Shown piece by piece: positions 1 to 5,072 of a stretch of DNA of 5,072 nt. Source of the DNA: Halomonas sp. (GTDB lineage Bacteria; Pseudomonadota; Gammaproteobacteria; Pseudomonadales; Oleiphilaceae); contig SLIH01000420.1 of the NCBI GenBank assembly GCA_007135745.1, positions 1-5,072 of the forward strand, in the 5' to 3' direction. The stretch's first letter is position 1; each line of letters opens with the position of its first letter. The notes beneath the pieces were generated by a model. The model searched no databases. It had not been told where the DNA came from and saw only the letters and a list, made by a program, of their open reading frames with translations. Position numbers and translations under genes: made by a program.

Positions 1-1136
1 GGCTCACCGGCCTCCCCACCCGCATGGGCGCCGCCGCCGTACCCGCAAAACCAGACAGTAAAACAGGCGCCTACGCCGAGCAGTTCCTGGCCACCGGCAT
101 GACCGTCCTGGGCAAAACCACGTTACCCGAATTCGGCTTTAACGCGACCACCGAACCGGCCCACGCCGAACCCACGCGCAACCCACACAACCTCCTGTAC
201 TCCACCGGCGGCTCCTCCGGTGGCTCCGCGGCACTCGTCGCCTCCGGCGCCGTACCACTCGCCCACGCCAACGACGGCGGCGGCTCCATCCGTATCCCCG
301 CCGCCTGCTGCGGCCTCATCGGACTCAAGCCCACCCGCGGCCGACACCGCATCGCCGAGCACGTCCGCGCCCTGCCCATCAACATGCTCAGCGAAGGCGT
401 CGTCAGCCGCAGCGTGCGCGACACCGCCGTTTTCCATGCAGAAATGGAAAAGATCTACCGCAACCCGAAACTGCCACCCATTGGCCAGGTTGAAGGCCCG
501 GGGAAACGTCGGCTGCGAATCGGCTTGATGATTGATTCCGTGGGCGATCGCCGTACCGACACCCCCACTCGCGAGGCGATCGAAAAAACCGCCCGGTTAC
601 TGCAACAGAGCGGCCATCATGTCGAACCAGTCCGGCCGCCCGTAAAGGAATCCTTCCCGGAAGACTTCAAACTCTACTGGGCCTTTCTCGCCTTCATGGT
701 GGAACAGGGAGGAAAACAGGCCTTCGGCCGCGACTTCCAGGCCGAGCGACTGGATGGACTCTCAAAGGGACTCAGCCAACATTATCGGCGAAACTTTTTC
801 CGCAGCCCGGCCGCGCTGGCGCGCCTCAAACGGGTACGACATGAATACCGGCGTTTTTTCAGCAATTACGACGCCATCCTGTCGCCCGTGTTGGGCCATA
901 CCACGCCACGCATCGGCTACCTCAGCCCGGATCTGCCCTTCGAAACGCTGTTTCACCGGCTTACGGACTACGTCACCTTTCCGCCCTACTACAACATCGC
1001 GGGAGCGCCGGCCATCACCCTGCCTGCCGCCTGGACAGACGAGGGGCTGCCCATCGGCGCCCACCTGGGCGCCGATATCGGCAACGAAAGATTGCTGCTG
1101 GAACTCGCCTTCGAGCTGGAAGGCATGGACCGCTGA
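1..1136 (+). CDS. Amidase-signature family hydrolase, 5' partial
   Basis: This is the C-terminal part of an amidase-signature (AS) enzyme, which hydrolyses amide bonds with a Ser-cisSer-Lys triad, probably in the cytoplasm. The frame is open to the left edge. The residues just before the ATG at 24 (LTGLPTR) match the conserved GLPT segment that follows the catalytic lysine, so that ATG is internal and the lysine lies a few codons outside the window. Counting from it, GGSSGGSAA at 62-70 gives the cis-serine (S64) and DGGGSIRIPA at 84-93 gives the nucleophile (S88). Their spacing of 24 is the family value. The tail NIAGAPAITLP...GLPIGAHL is the usual AS C-terminus. About 75-85 residues are probably missing. 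The DGGGS motif followed by AACCGLIGLKPTRGR recalls enzymes annotated 6-aminohexanoate-cyclic-dimer hydrolase, but the substrate cannot be read from the sequence. Codon bias changes sharply near 430. Family assignment is firm; specificity is unknown. Confidence 0.93.
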   Translation, partial: LTGLPTRMGAAAVPAKPDSKTGAYAEQFLATGMTVLGKTTLPEFGFNATTEPAHAEPTRNPHNLLYSTGGSSGGSAALVASGAVPLAHANDGGGSIRIPAACCGLIGLKPTRGRHRIAEHVRALPINMLSEGVVSRSVRDTAVFHAEMEKIYRNPKLPPIGQVEGPGKRRLRIGLMIDSVGDRRTDTPTREAIEKTARLLQQSGHHVEPVRPPVKESFPEDFKLYWAFLAFMVEQGGKQAFGRDFQAERLDGLSKGLSQHYRRNFFRSPAALARLKRVRHEYRRFFSNYDAILSPVLGHTTPRIGYLSPDLPFETLFHRLTDYVTFPPYYNIAGAPAITLPAAWTDEGLPIGAHLGADIGNERLLLELAFELEGMDR

Positions 1137-1139
1137 GGC

Positions 1140-2114
1140 TCAGCCCACCTTGAGGACAATCTTGCCCTTGGCCCGGCGCTCGCTGAGGGCATTCAGCGCC
1201 TTGACGTAATCCTCGAATTCGAACACCTCGCTGACCCGTGGGCGGATTTTGCCTTCGCCGTAGAGCTTGAGCAGCTCCATGATGTTCTGCATGTTCGTCT
1301 TCGGCTCCTTCATGGTGAAGTTGCCCCAGAACACACCCACCACGGAACAGCCCTTGAGCAACGGCAGGTTGGCCGGAATTTTGGGAATATCACCGGCAGC
1401 GAAACCGATAATCAGATGGCGGCCATTCCAGGCCATACAGCGCAGCGCCTGCTCGGTGAACTCGCCGCCCACGGGATCATAGATCACGTCCACACCCTGG
1501 CGGGCACGGCTCTTGACTGCGTCCTTGAGATTCTCCTCGGTGTAGTTGATCAGCTCATCAGCGCCCGCCTCTTCCGCCACATCGAGCTTATCCTGGGAGC
1601 TGGCGGCAGCGATCACATGCGCGCCCATGGCCTTGCCCAATTCCACCGTGGCCAGACCAACGCCTCCGCTGGCGCCCAGCACCAACAGCTTCTCCCCCTC
1701 CTGGATATTCGCACGCTGCTTCAGGGCGTGGTAGGAGGTGCCATACACCATGGAAAACGAGGCCGCCTCTTCATCGCTCATGCCATCGGGGGTGGGAATA
1801 AGCTGTGCTTCCGGAACCACAATCTCCTCGGCAAAGGCCCCGTAACCGGTCAGACCCATGACGCGGTCACCCGGTTTGAAACGACTCACCTTGTCCCCCA
1901 CCTCAAGCACTTCACCGGCCATCTCACCGCCTGGGGAGAACGGCATCTGGGGCTTGAGCTGGTATTTGCCCTCAATGATCAGGGTATCGGGGAAATTAAG
2001 CCCGGCCGCCCTGACACGAACCTTGACGCTGCTTCCCTTGGCAGAGGGAGATTCAACCTCACCGATTTCCAGCTTCTCCGCCGGACCGTATTCCTTACAA
2101 AGAATCGCGCGCAT
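1140..2114 (-). CDS. Zinc-free NADPH:quinone oxidoreductase family protein (MDR superfamily)
   Basis: This 324-residue protein has the usual length of medium-chain quinone reductases/enoyl reductases, soluble enzymes that use NADPH to reduce quinones or other activated alkenes. Residues 1-120 form the GroES-like domain, with AAGLNFPDTLIIEGKY (36-51), PGGEMAGEV (61-69) and FKPGDRVMG (79-87). The Rossmann nucleotide-binding loop is GASGGVG at 147-153. DPVGGE (213-218) and the closing AKGKIVLKVG are also typical. There are only three scattered cysteines, so the structural-zinc cluster of alcohol dehydrogenases is absent, which supports the quinone reductase branch. AGGAGG at 2124-2129 lies 9 bases before the ATG and fixes the start. 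The gene converges on the amidase with 3 bases between stops and diverges from the DUF4202 gene. The natural electron acceptor cannot be inferred; an acryloyl-CoA or enoyl reductase role is also possible. Confidence 0.95.
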   Translation of the reverse strand: MRAILCKEYGPAEKLEIGEVESPSAKGSSVKVRVRAAGLNFPDTLIIEGKYQLKPQMPFSPGGEMAGEVLEVGDKVSRFKPGDRVMGLTGYGAFAEEIVVPEAQLIPTPDGMSDEEAASFSMVYGTSYHALKQRANIQEGEKLLVLGASGGVGLATVELGKAMGAHVIAAASSQDKLDVAEEAGADELINYTEENLKDAVKSRARQGVDVIYDPVGGEFTEQALRCMAWNGRHLIIGFAAGDIPKIPANLPLLKGCSVVGVFWGNFTMKEPKTNMQNIMELLKLYGEGKIRPRVSEVFEFEDYVKALNALSERRAKGKIVLKVG

Positions 2115-2359
2115 GCCTTGTTTCCTCCTGAGGGTGCAGTGAACCCTTCACGCTATCCGGGGAAAGGTCATCATTCAAATAAATCCTGCTCATGGAGCTT
2201 TATTAGTAGTGTTTATGGCGAGGAGCACGTTGCCAGGAAAGGTTCTCGCGAAGACGTAATCGGAAAATGTGCAAGCGGTGTCCGGCGTCTCATTTTGCTG
2301 TGCTTTTTGTTACCTTCGATTGTGGTAATCTCTGAACAATAAAAGGCACCGGAGGCCCC
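2115..2359. promoter_or_regulatory. Divergent intergenic control region between quinone oxidoreductase and DUF4202 operon
   Basis: This 245-base non-coding stretch separates two divergently transcribed genes and must hold promoters in both directions. It is visibly more AT-rich than its flanks, especially around 2163-2218 and 2291-2345. A short inverted repeat, GTGAA-ccc-TTCAC, lies at 2139-2151 upstream of the oxidoreductase ribosome binding site. A nested repeat, AATAAA...GCTC-atg-GAGC-TTTATT, spans 2178-2204. No pair of -35/-10 hexamers toward the oxidoreductase is convincing. Nothing in it resembles an RNA gene or a coding frame. Confidence 0.6.
2323..2331 (+). promoter_or_regulatory. Possible extended -10 element for the DUF4202 operon
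   Basis: TGGTAATCT fits the extended -10 pattern TGn followed by TAATCT, 28 bases before the ATG at 2360. No good -35 hexamer sits at the normal 16-18 base distance; TTGTTA at 2307-2312 is too close, leaving 13 bases. An extended -10 promoter can manage without a -35, but this remains a weak, eye-only call. Confidence 0.25.
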
Positions 2360-2950
2360 ATGACAACGTCACCCCGCTTTGAACAGGCGCTGAAAAAACT
2401 CGATGAACTGCATGCTGAGGATCCCCGCAGCGTAGAAGTGGACGGCGAGGCACTGCCCAAGGAACTCTGGCATGCCCAACAGATGACGCGCTGGCTGGGA
2501 CAGCTGGATGATGCGCCATCGGAATTGCTGCAGTTGGCCGTACGGGCCCAACACCTGCAACGCTGGCAGGTCAGCCGGGACGAATACCCGGAAGGGCGTC
2601 GAGGCTACCTGCACTGGCGTCGTGATCAGGGTCGCCGCGCGGGCGAAACCACCGCCGGCGTCATGCGCGAATGCGGCTATTGCGAGGAGGATGCTGAACG
2701 GGTCGCCCAGATGATTCGCAAGGAGGGCCTGGCCCGTGATCCGGAGGTCCAGACCGTGGAGGACTGCGCCTGCCTGGTTTTTCTGGAGAACTATTTCGCC
2801 GATTTTTCGCGTCAGGTGGAGCGGGACCACATGATCCGCATCATCCAGAAGACCTGGGGCAAGATGTCCGACGCCGCACGCAACCAGGCCCTGCAACTGC
2901 CCATGGATGACAGCAGTCGTGCCATGGTGGAGGAGGCTCTGGCCGCCTGA
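2360..2950 (+). CDS. DUF4202 domain-containing protein
   Basis: This 196-residue protein without a signal peptide or membrane segment is recognised as DUF4202, a family of unknown function. The hallmarks are WHAQQMTRWL (37-46), ELLQLAVRAQHLQRWQVSR (55-73), YPEGRRGYLHWR (76-87), DPEVQTVEDCACLVFLE (127-143) and KTWGKMS (164-170). It is mostly helical and spans the whole family length. The conserved His38, His65 and Glu134/Asp135 are arranged along helices in a way that recalls HD-type metal-binding proteins; that is inference, not an established activity. GGAGG at 2351-2355 lies 4 bases from the ATG. The stop codon overlaps the start of the next gene (TGATG), so the two proteins are probably translated together and may work together. 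The partner is an exported lipoprotein while this protein looks cytoplasmic, so a direct complex is not obvious. Confidence 0.9.
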   Translation: MTTSPRFEQALKKLDELHAEDPRSVEVDGEALPKELWHAQQMTRWLGQLDDAPSELLQLAVRAQHLQRWQVSRDEYPEGRRGYLHWRRDQGRRAGETTAGVMRECGYCEEDAERVAQMIRKEGLARDPEVQTVEDCACLVFLENYFADFSRQVERDHMIRIIQKTWGKMSDAARNQALQLPMDDSSRAMVEEALAA

Positions 2951-2952
2951 TG
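2948..2952 (+). promoter_or_regulatory. TGATG stop/start overlap (translational coupling)
   Basis: The DUF4202 TGA stop and the hydrolase ATG start share one base. Purine-rich GGTGGAGGAGG at 2928-2938, inside the end of the DUF4202 frame, lies 11 bases before the ATG and could act as a ribosome site for reinitiation. This supports the ATG at 2950 over later candidates. Confidence 0.65.
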
Positions 2953-4005
2953 GCTGTCCCGGCGACCCAACACCCTCCCCCGCAGCATACAGTGGATCAG
3001 TTCTGCCGCCTGATGCTCCTGGCGGGACTCAGCCTTGTGCTCAGCGCCTGTGCAGTCGCCGCCGGTCAGCACCAGGGGCCGGGCGATCGAGGCCCTGCAC
3101 TGGAAGCGGATTACCTGATTGCCGACGATGGCTATCAGCTACCGTTGCGGCGATGGCCTCTCTCCGATGAACCCCGCGGTGCGGTACTGGCGCTCCATGG
3201 CTTCAATGATTACGGCGGTGCCTTCCGTGTTCTGGCGGACGACATCAACGACCTCGGCTTTAATCTCTACGCCTACGACCAGCGTGGTTTCGGAGCGACT
3301 GAGCCGGCCGGCATCTGGCCCGGGCAGGACCTGTTGATCCAGGACGCTCTCACCGCTGCACGCCTGCTGCGCGACCGCTACGGCGACAAACCACTCTACC
3401 TGATGGGAAAAAGCATGGGAGGCGGCATCAGTATTCTCGCCCTCACGGCGGAGGACCCCGCACCGGTGGATGGTACGGTGCTGATTGCTCCCGGCGTCTG
3501 GGGAAGAGATATCATGCCCTGGTACCAGCGTTTCGGAATCTGGGTGGGCGAAGGGCTTATGCCCGGTCTCGAGCTGTCCGTGGAGATGGCCCAGAACATC
3601 GGCATCGAAGCGTCGGATGACGAAGAAGTTCTGCGCTCACTGGCAGAGGACCCCCTGGTTCAGGGGGGCGCTAACCTCGATTCGATCAGCGGCGTCACCG
3701 GGCTTATGGGTGATGCCCTGAAGGCCAGCACCGAACTGCCCGGCCCCACCCTGATCCTGTACGGGGATCAGGATGAAATCATTCCGCCGGAACCCTTCTG
3801 CAAGCTGCTCGAACGCCTCCCGGAAGCTGACCCCTCACCCTGGCGTCTTGCAGTCTATCCGGGCGGCTACCACATGCTCACCCGCTATACCGGCGCGGAG
3901 CAGGTCCACGCAGACATCATGACATGGCTTCAGGATAGCGACGCCACGCTTCCCTCCGGCCACGAGACCACCCGCGAGAAAGCCCAGGAGCATCTCTGCG
4001 ACTGA
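2950..4005 (+). CDS. Lipoprotein alpha/beta hydrolase, monoacylglycerol lipase/lysophospholipase-like (Hydrolase_4)
   Basis: This 351-residue serine hydrolase is probably anchored to the periplasmic face of a membrane. A hydrophobic stretch (21-33) ends in the lipobox LSAC, giving Cys34 as the lipidated residue. Ala at +2 gives no Asp inner-membrane retention signal. The mature part is an alpha/beta hydrolase: oxyanion segment LHGFNDYGG (82-90), DQRGFG (110-115), nucleophile elbow GKSMG (153-157) with Ser155, a cap region at about 185-255, YGDQDEIIPP (271-280) with probable acid Asp275, and GGYHML (305-310) with His308. This pattern fits monoacylglycerol lipases and PldB-like lysophospholipases, so the likely substrate is an acylglycerol or lysolipid ester. 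The ATG overlaps the DUF4202 stop (TGATG), indicating translational coupling. The resulting n-region is long, with Arg20 its only positive residue, so GTG at 2992 (residue 15) is an alternative start, though no ribosome site precedes it. Confidence 0.9.
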   Translation: MAVPATQHPPPQHTVDQFCRLMLLAGLSLVLSACAVAAGQHQGPGDRGPALEADYLIADDGYQLPLRRWPLSDEPRGAVLALHGFNDYGGAFRVLADDINDLGFNLYAYDQRGFGATEPAGIWPGQDLLIQDALTAARLLRDRYGDKPLYLMGKSMGGGISILALTAEDPAPVDGTVLIAPGVWGRDIMPWYQRFGIWVGEGLMPGLELSVEMAQNIGIEASDDEEVLRSLAEDPLVQGGANLDSISGVTGLMGDALKASTELPGPTLILYGDQDEIIPPEPFCKLLERLPEADPSPWRLAVYPGGYHMLTRYTGAEQVHADIMTWLQDSDATLPSGHETTREKAQEHLCD

Positions 4006-4021
4006 CGCGCCACAGGTTTTT
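4006..4021. other. 16-base convergent gap between hydrolase and SDR stops
   Basis: The gap contains a TTTTT run (4017-4021) that would lie just after the hydrolase message, but no strong GC-rich stem precedes it. I therefore do not call an intrinsic terminator. Transcription from both sides probably ends inside the opposing gene or by Rho. Confidence 0.4.
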
Positions 4022-4759
4022 CTACATTTCCTGAGCCGTAGGACGGATGATCAGCTCGTTGACGTCCACCTCCGGCGGCTGCTCAATGGCATACTCCACG
4101 GCACGGGCAATGGCGTCTGAATCAATAGCGAGTTTGTAGAGTTCGTTGATATTCTTCGCCACCTTCTCGTCGGAAATCGTATGGGTGAGCTCTGTGTCCA
4201 CCGCGCCTGGTGAGATATTGGTCGAACGGATCTGGCCTCGTGACTCCTGCCGCATACCTTCCGAAATGGCCCGGACCGCATGCTTGGTGGCACAGTAGAC
4301 GGTACCCGCAGGCCAGACGACATGCCCGGCCACCGACGACATGTTGATGATATGCCCGGACTGCTGCTCACGCATGCTCGGCAATACCGCATTGATCCCG
4401 TAGAGGACGCCCTTGATGTTCACATCAATCATCTGGTCCCATTCCTCCACCTTGCCGCGATCAAGCAACGACAGAGGCATAAGGCCCGCGTTATTGACCA
4501 GGACATCAATGCGCCCAAAGCGTTCAAGGGCGGCCTGCGCCAGAGCATCCACCTGACTCCGGTCGCTGACATCCGTCACCCGCCAGATAGCCTCGGCACC
4601 CGCTGCTTCCAGCTTCTCCGTCAATGCCTGAAGACGATCCTCCCGACGTGCGCCCAGCACCAGGTGTGCACCACGTTTCGCCAGGCGCAGGGCCGTCGCC
4701 TCGCCCAGACCACTGCTGGCACCGGTGATAATGACCACCTTACCCTTCACTTCCGACAT
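4022..4759 (-). CDS. Classical short-chain dehydrogenase/reductase (SDR), NADP(H)-type
   Basis: This 245-residue soluble oxidoreductase acts on hydroxyl or keto groups and has the normal size for a classical SDR. Starting at the ATG at 4759, the cofactor motif TGASSGLG is at 12-19, GARRE at 36-40 (Arg38 and Arg39 after strand 2 favour NADP(H)), D63 in TDVSD, NNAG at 89-92, and the catalytic tetrad Asn114, Ser142, Tyr155, Lys159 (YxxxK). SPGAVDTEL (183-191) is the usual PG motif. AGGAG at 4767-4771 lies 7 bases before this ATG, and the TGxxxGxG motif then falls at the normal distance, so I prefer it to the in-frame ATG at 4879, which would add 40 residues unlike any SDR domain. It resembles YdfG-like and other NADP-dependent SDRs of broad specificity; the substrate is not evident. 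It converges on the hydrolase gene and diverges from the FAH-family gene. Confidence 0.94.
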   Translation of the reverse strand: MSEVKGKVVIITGASSGLGEATALRLAKRGAHLVLGARREDRLQALTEKLEAAGAEAIWRVTDVSDRSQVDALAQAALERFGRIDVLVNNAGLMPLSLLDRGKVEEWDQMIDVNIKGVLYGINAVLPSMREQQSGHIINMSSVAGHVVWPAGTVYCATKHAVRAISEGMRQESRGQIRSTNISPGAVDTELTHTISDEKVAKNINELYKLAIDSDAIARAVEYAIEQPPEVDVNELIIRPTAQEM

Positions 4760-4766
4760 AACCTTT

Positions 4767-4771
4767 CTCCT
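4767..4771 (-). promoter_or_regulatory. Ribosome binding site fixing the SDR start
   Basis: On the minus strand AGGAG, within CTCAGGAGAAAGG, stands 7 bases before the ATG at 4759. It supports the short SDR over an N-terminally extended version beginning at 4879. Confidence 0.75.
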
Positions 4772-4885
4772 GAGAATCTGTTCAAGCACCGGGTCGAATA
4801 CGTATCGGAAACGACCCTCGATCACCGGGAGAATAACAGTTTCGAGGTTTTCTTCCTCCCCGGGTGCTAGCATTGTCACAACAAC

Positions 4886-4901
4886 GCCCGCATTTGCGGG
4901 C
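4886..4901. repeat. Short GC-rich inverted repeat
   Basis: GCCCGC-attt-GCGGGC is a perfect 6-base-pair stem with a four-base loop; the repeat extends to 7 if the flanking A/T is counted. It sits two bases from the larger palindrome. On the minus strand it is followed by GTTGTTGTG, which is only moderately T-rich, so it is at best a weak terminator or attenuator in the SDR direction. Confidence 0.6.
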
Positions 4902-4903
4902 CA

Positions 4904-4957
4904 GGAGTCTGCGCGGTAGAAAGTCGCAGCGGCGCGAGTTTCTACCGCACAGATTCC
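4904..4957. repeat. 54-base imperfect palindrome (19-base arms)
   Basis: The arms at 4904-4922 and 4939-4957 are inverted copies. As + strand RNA they form 17 Watson-Crick pairs, one G-U pair (4907/4954) and one C-A mismatch (4912/4949); as minus strand RNA the C-A mismatch becomes G-U. The core GCGGTAGAAA...TTTCTACCGC is perfect over 10 bases. After a G-G mismatch, TCGC/GCGA (4924-4927 and 4934-4937) adds four pairs closing a six-base loop, AGCGGC. The palindrome ends 31 bases before the FAH-family ATG. It could be a leader RNA hairpin, an operator, or a relic of a small palindromic repeat. No T-run follows it on the + strand, so it is not an ordinary terminator. Confidence 0.8.
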
Positions 4958-4988
4958 CAGGACGACTCAGTGGACCATCGGAGACGCC

Positions 4989-5072
4989 ATGCCCTTGCAC
5001 CATGCCCGCTTTCAGGACGCAACCCACTATCCGGAACCCATCAGCAAGATTGTCTGTGTTGGGCGCAACTAC
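4989..5072 (+). CDS. Fumarylacetoacetate hydrolase (FAH) family protein, 3' partial
   Basis: Only the first 28 codons are present. The peptide begins MPLHHARF and continues YPEPISKIVCVGRNY at 14-28, the N-terminal strand of small FAH-family proteins such as E. coli YcgM, where a Y-P-x-S-K-x-V-C-V-G-x-N-Y stretch opens the domain. Family members are metal-dependent C-C hydrolases, decarboxylases or isomerases acting on acylpyruvates and similar diketo acids, or on products of aromatic ring cleavage. The metal-binding and catalytic residues lie beyond the window, so activity cannot be judged. GGAG at 4980-4983 lies 5 bases before the ATG and supports the start. The gene diverges from the SDR and has the long palindrome in its upstream region. 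Confidence 0.85.
   Translation, partial: MPLHHARFQDATHYPEPISKIVCVGRNY

Larger units (their letters stand above)
4760..4988. promoter_or_regulatory. Divergent intergenic control region between SDR and FAH-family gene
   Basis: This 229-base region separates two divergent genes. It is unusually rich in inverted repeats: GGGTCG/CGACCC at 4791-4796 and 4812-4817 with the palindrome ATACGTAT (4798-4805) between them; CCTCGA/TCGAGG at 4816-4821 and 4842-4847; TTGTCACAA at 4873-4881; a GC-rich hairpin at 4886-4901; and a long imperfect palindrome at 4904-4957. I found no convincing -35/-10 pair on either strand. TGCTAGCAT at 4865-4873 is a weak extended -10 candidate toward the FAH gene. Promoter positions therefore remain open. 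Confidence 0.55.

Noticed and set aside
1175..1200. Inverted repeats GGCGCT/AGCGCC and CGCTGA/TCAGCG after the amidase stop as a terminator.
   Set aside because: They lie in the oxidoreductase coding sequence and encode conserved-looking residues; no T-run follows on the + strand.
2307..2331. TTGTTA plus TAATCT as a standard sigma-70 promoter.
   Set aside because: The spacer is only 13 bases, too short for a normal -35/-10 pair; only the extended -10 reading was kept, at low confidence.
1416..2342. A 308-residue + strand open frame opposite the quinone oxidoreductase.
   Set aside because: It is the antisense shadow of a well-supported MDR gene; its translation shows no family motif and no ribosome site supports it.
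2369..2896. A 175-residue - strand open frame opposite DUF4202.
   Set aside because: The sense frame carries every DUF4202 hallmark; the antisense frame is explained by the GC-rich codon pattern.
4017..4021. T-run after the lipoprotein hydrolase as an intrinsic terminator.
   Set aside because: No stable GC-rich stem directly precedes it; only 3-4 base pairs could be drawn.
4280..4870. A 196-residue + strand open frame opposite the SDR.
   Set aside because: It lies antisense to a gene with all classical SDR motifs intact, and its own translation has no recognisable domain.
4760..4879. In-frame 40-residue N-terminal extension of the SDR from an ATG at 4879.
   Set aside because: The ATG at 4759 has a good ribosome site and puts the TGxxxGxG motif at the normal distance. 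The extension does not resemble any SDR segment and overlaps repeat-rich intergenic DNA.

Overview
This 5.1 kb window looks like ordinary chromosomal DNA from a GC-rich gammaproteobacterium. Tightly packed genes, strong Shine-Dalgarno sites and a mix of lipid, carbonyl and quinone enzymes would suit a marine or hydrocarbon-associated lineage such as the Alcanivorax, Marinobacter or Halomonas type. That placement is inferred from protein style and base composition only. There is no sign of a phage, insertion sequence, CRISPR array, tRNA or rRNA.

Layout from left to right: (1) the 3' part of an amidase-signature hydrolase on the + strand, cut by the left edge; (2) a convergent zinc-free NADPH:quinone oxidoreductase on the - strand, whose stop lies 3 bases from the amidase stop; (3) a 245-base divergent promoter region; (4) a two-gene + strand unit, a DUF4202 protein followed by a lipoprotein alpha/beta hydrolase of the monoacylglycerol lipase/lysophospholipase type, joined by an overlapping TGATG; (5) a convergent classical short-chain dehydrogenase on the - strand, 16 bases from the hydrolase stop; (6) a 229-base divergent region rich in inverted repeats; (7) the first 28 codons of a fumarylacetoacetate-hydrolase-family protein on the + strand, cut by the right edge.

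The genes do not form one recognisable pathway. The DUF4202/lipoprotein pair is the only clear operon. The quinone oxidoreductase and the dehydrogenase each share a divergent control region with a + strand neighbour, so co-regulation is possible. I did not find a clearly novel system. The best unexplained signal is a 54-base imperfect palindrome at 4904-4957, just upstream of the FAH-family gene, with a small GC-rich hairpin beside it. A secondary signal is an abrupt change in third-position codon bias inside the amidase near position 430.
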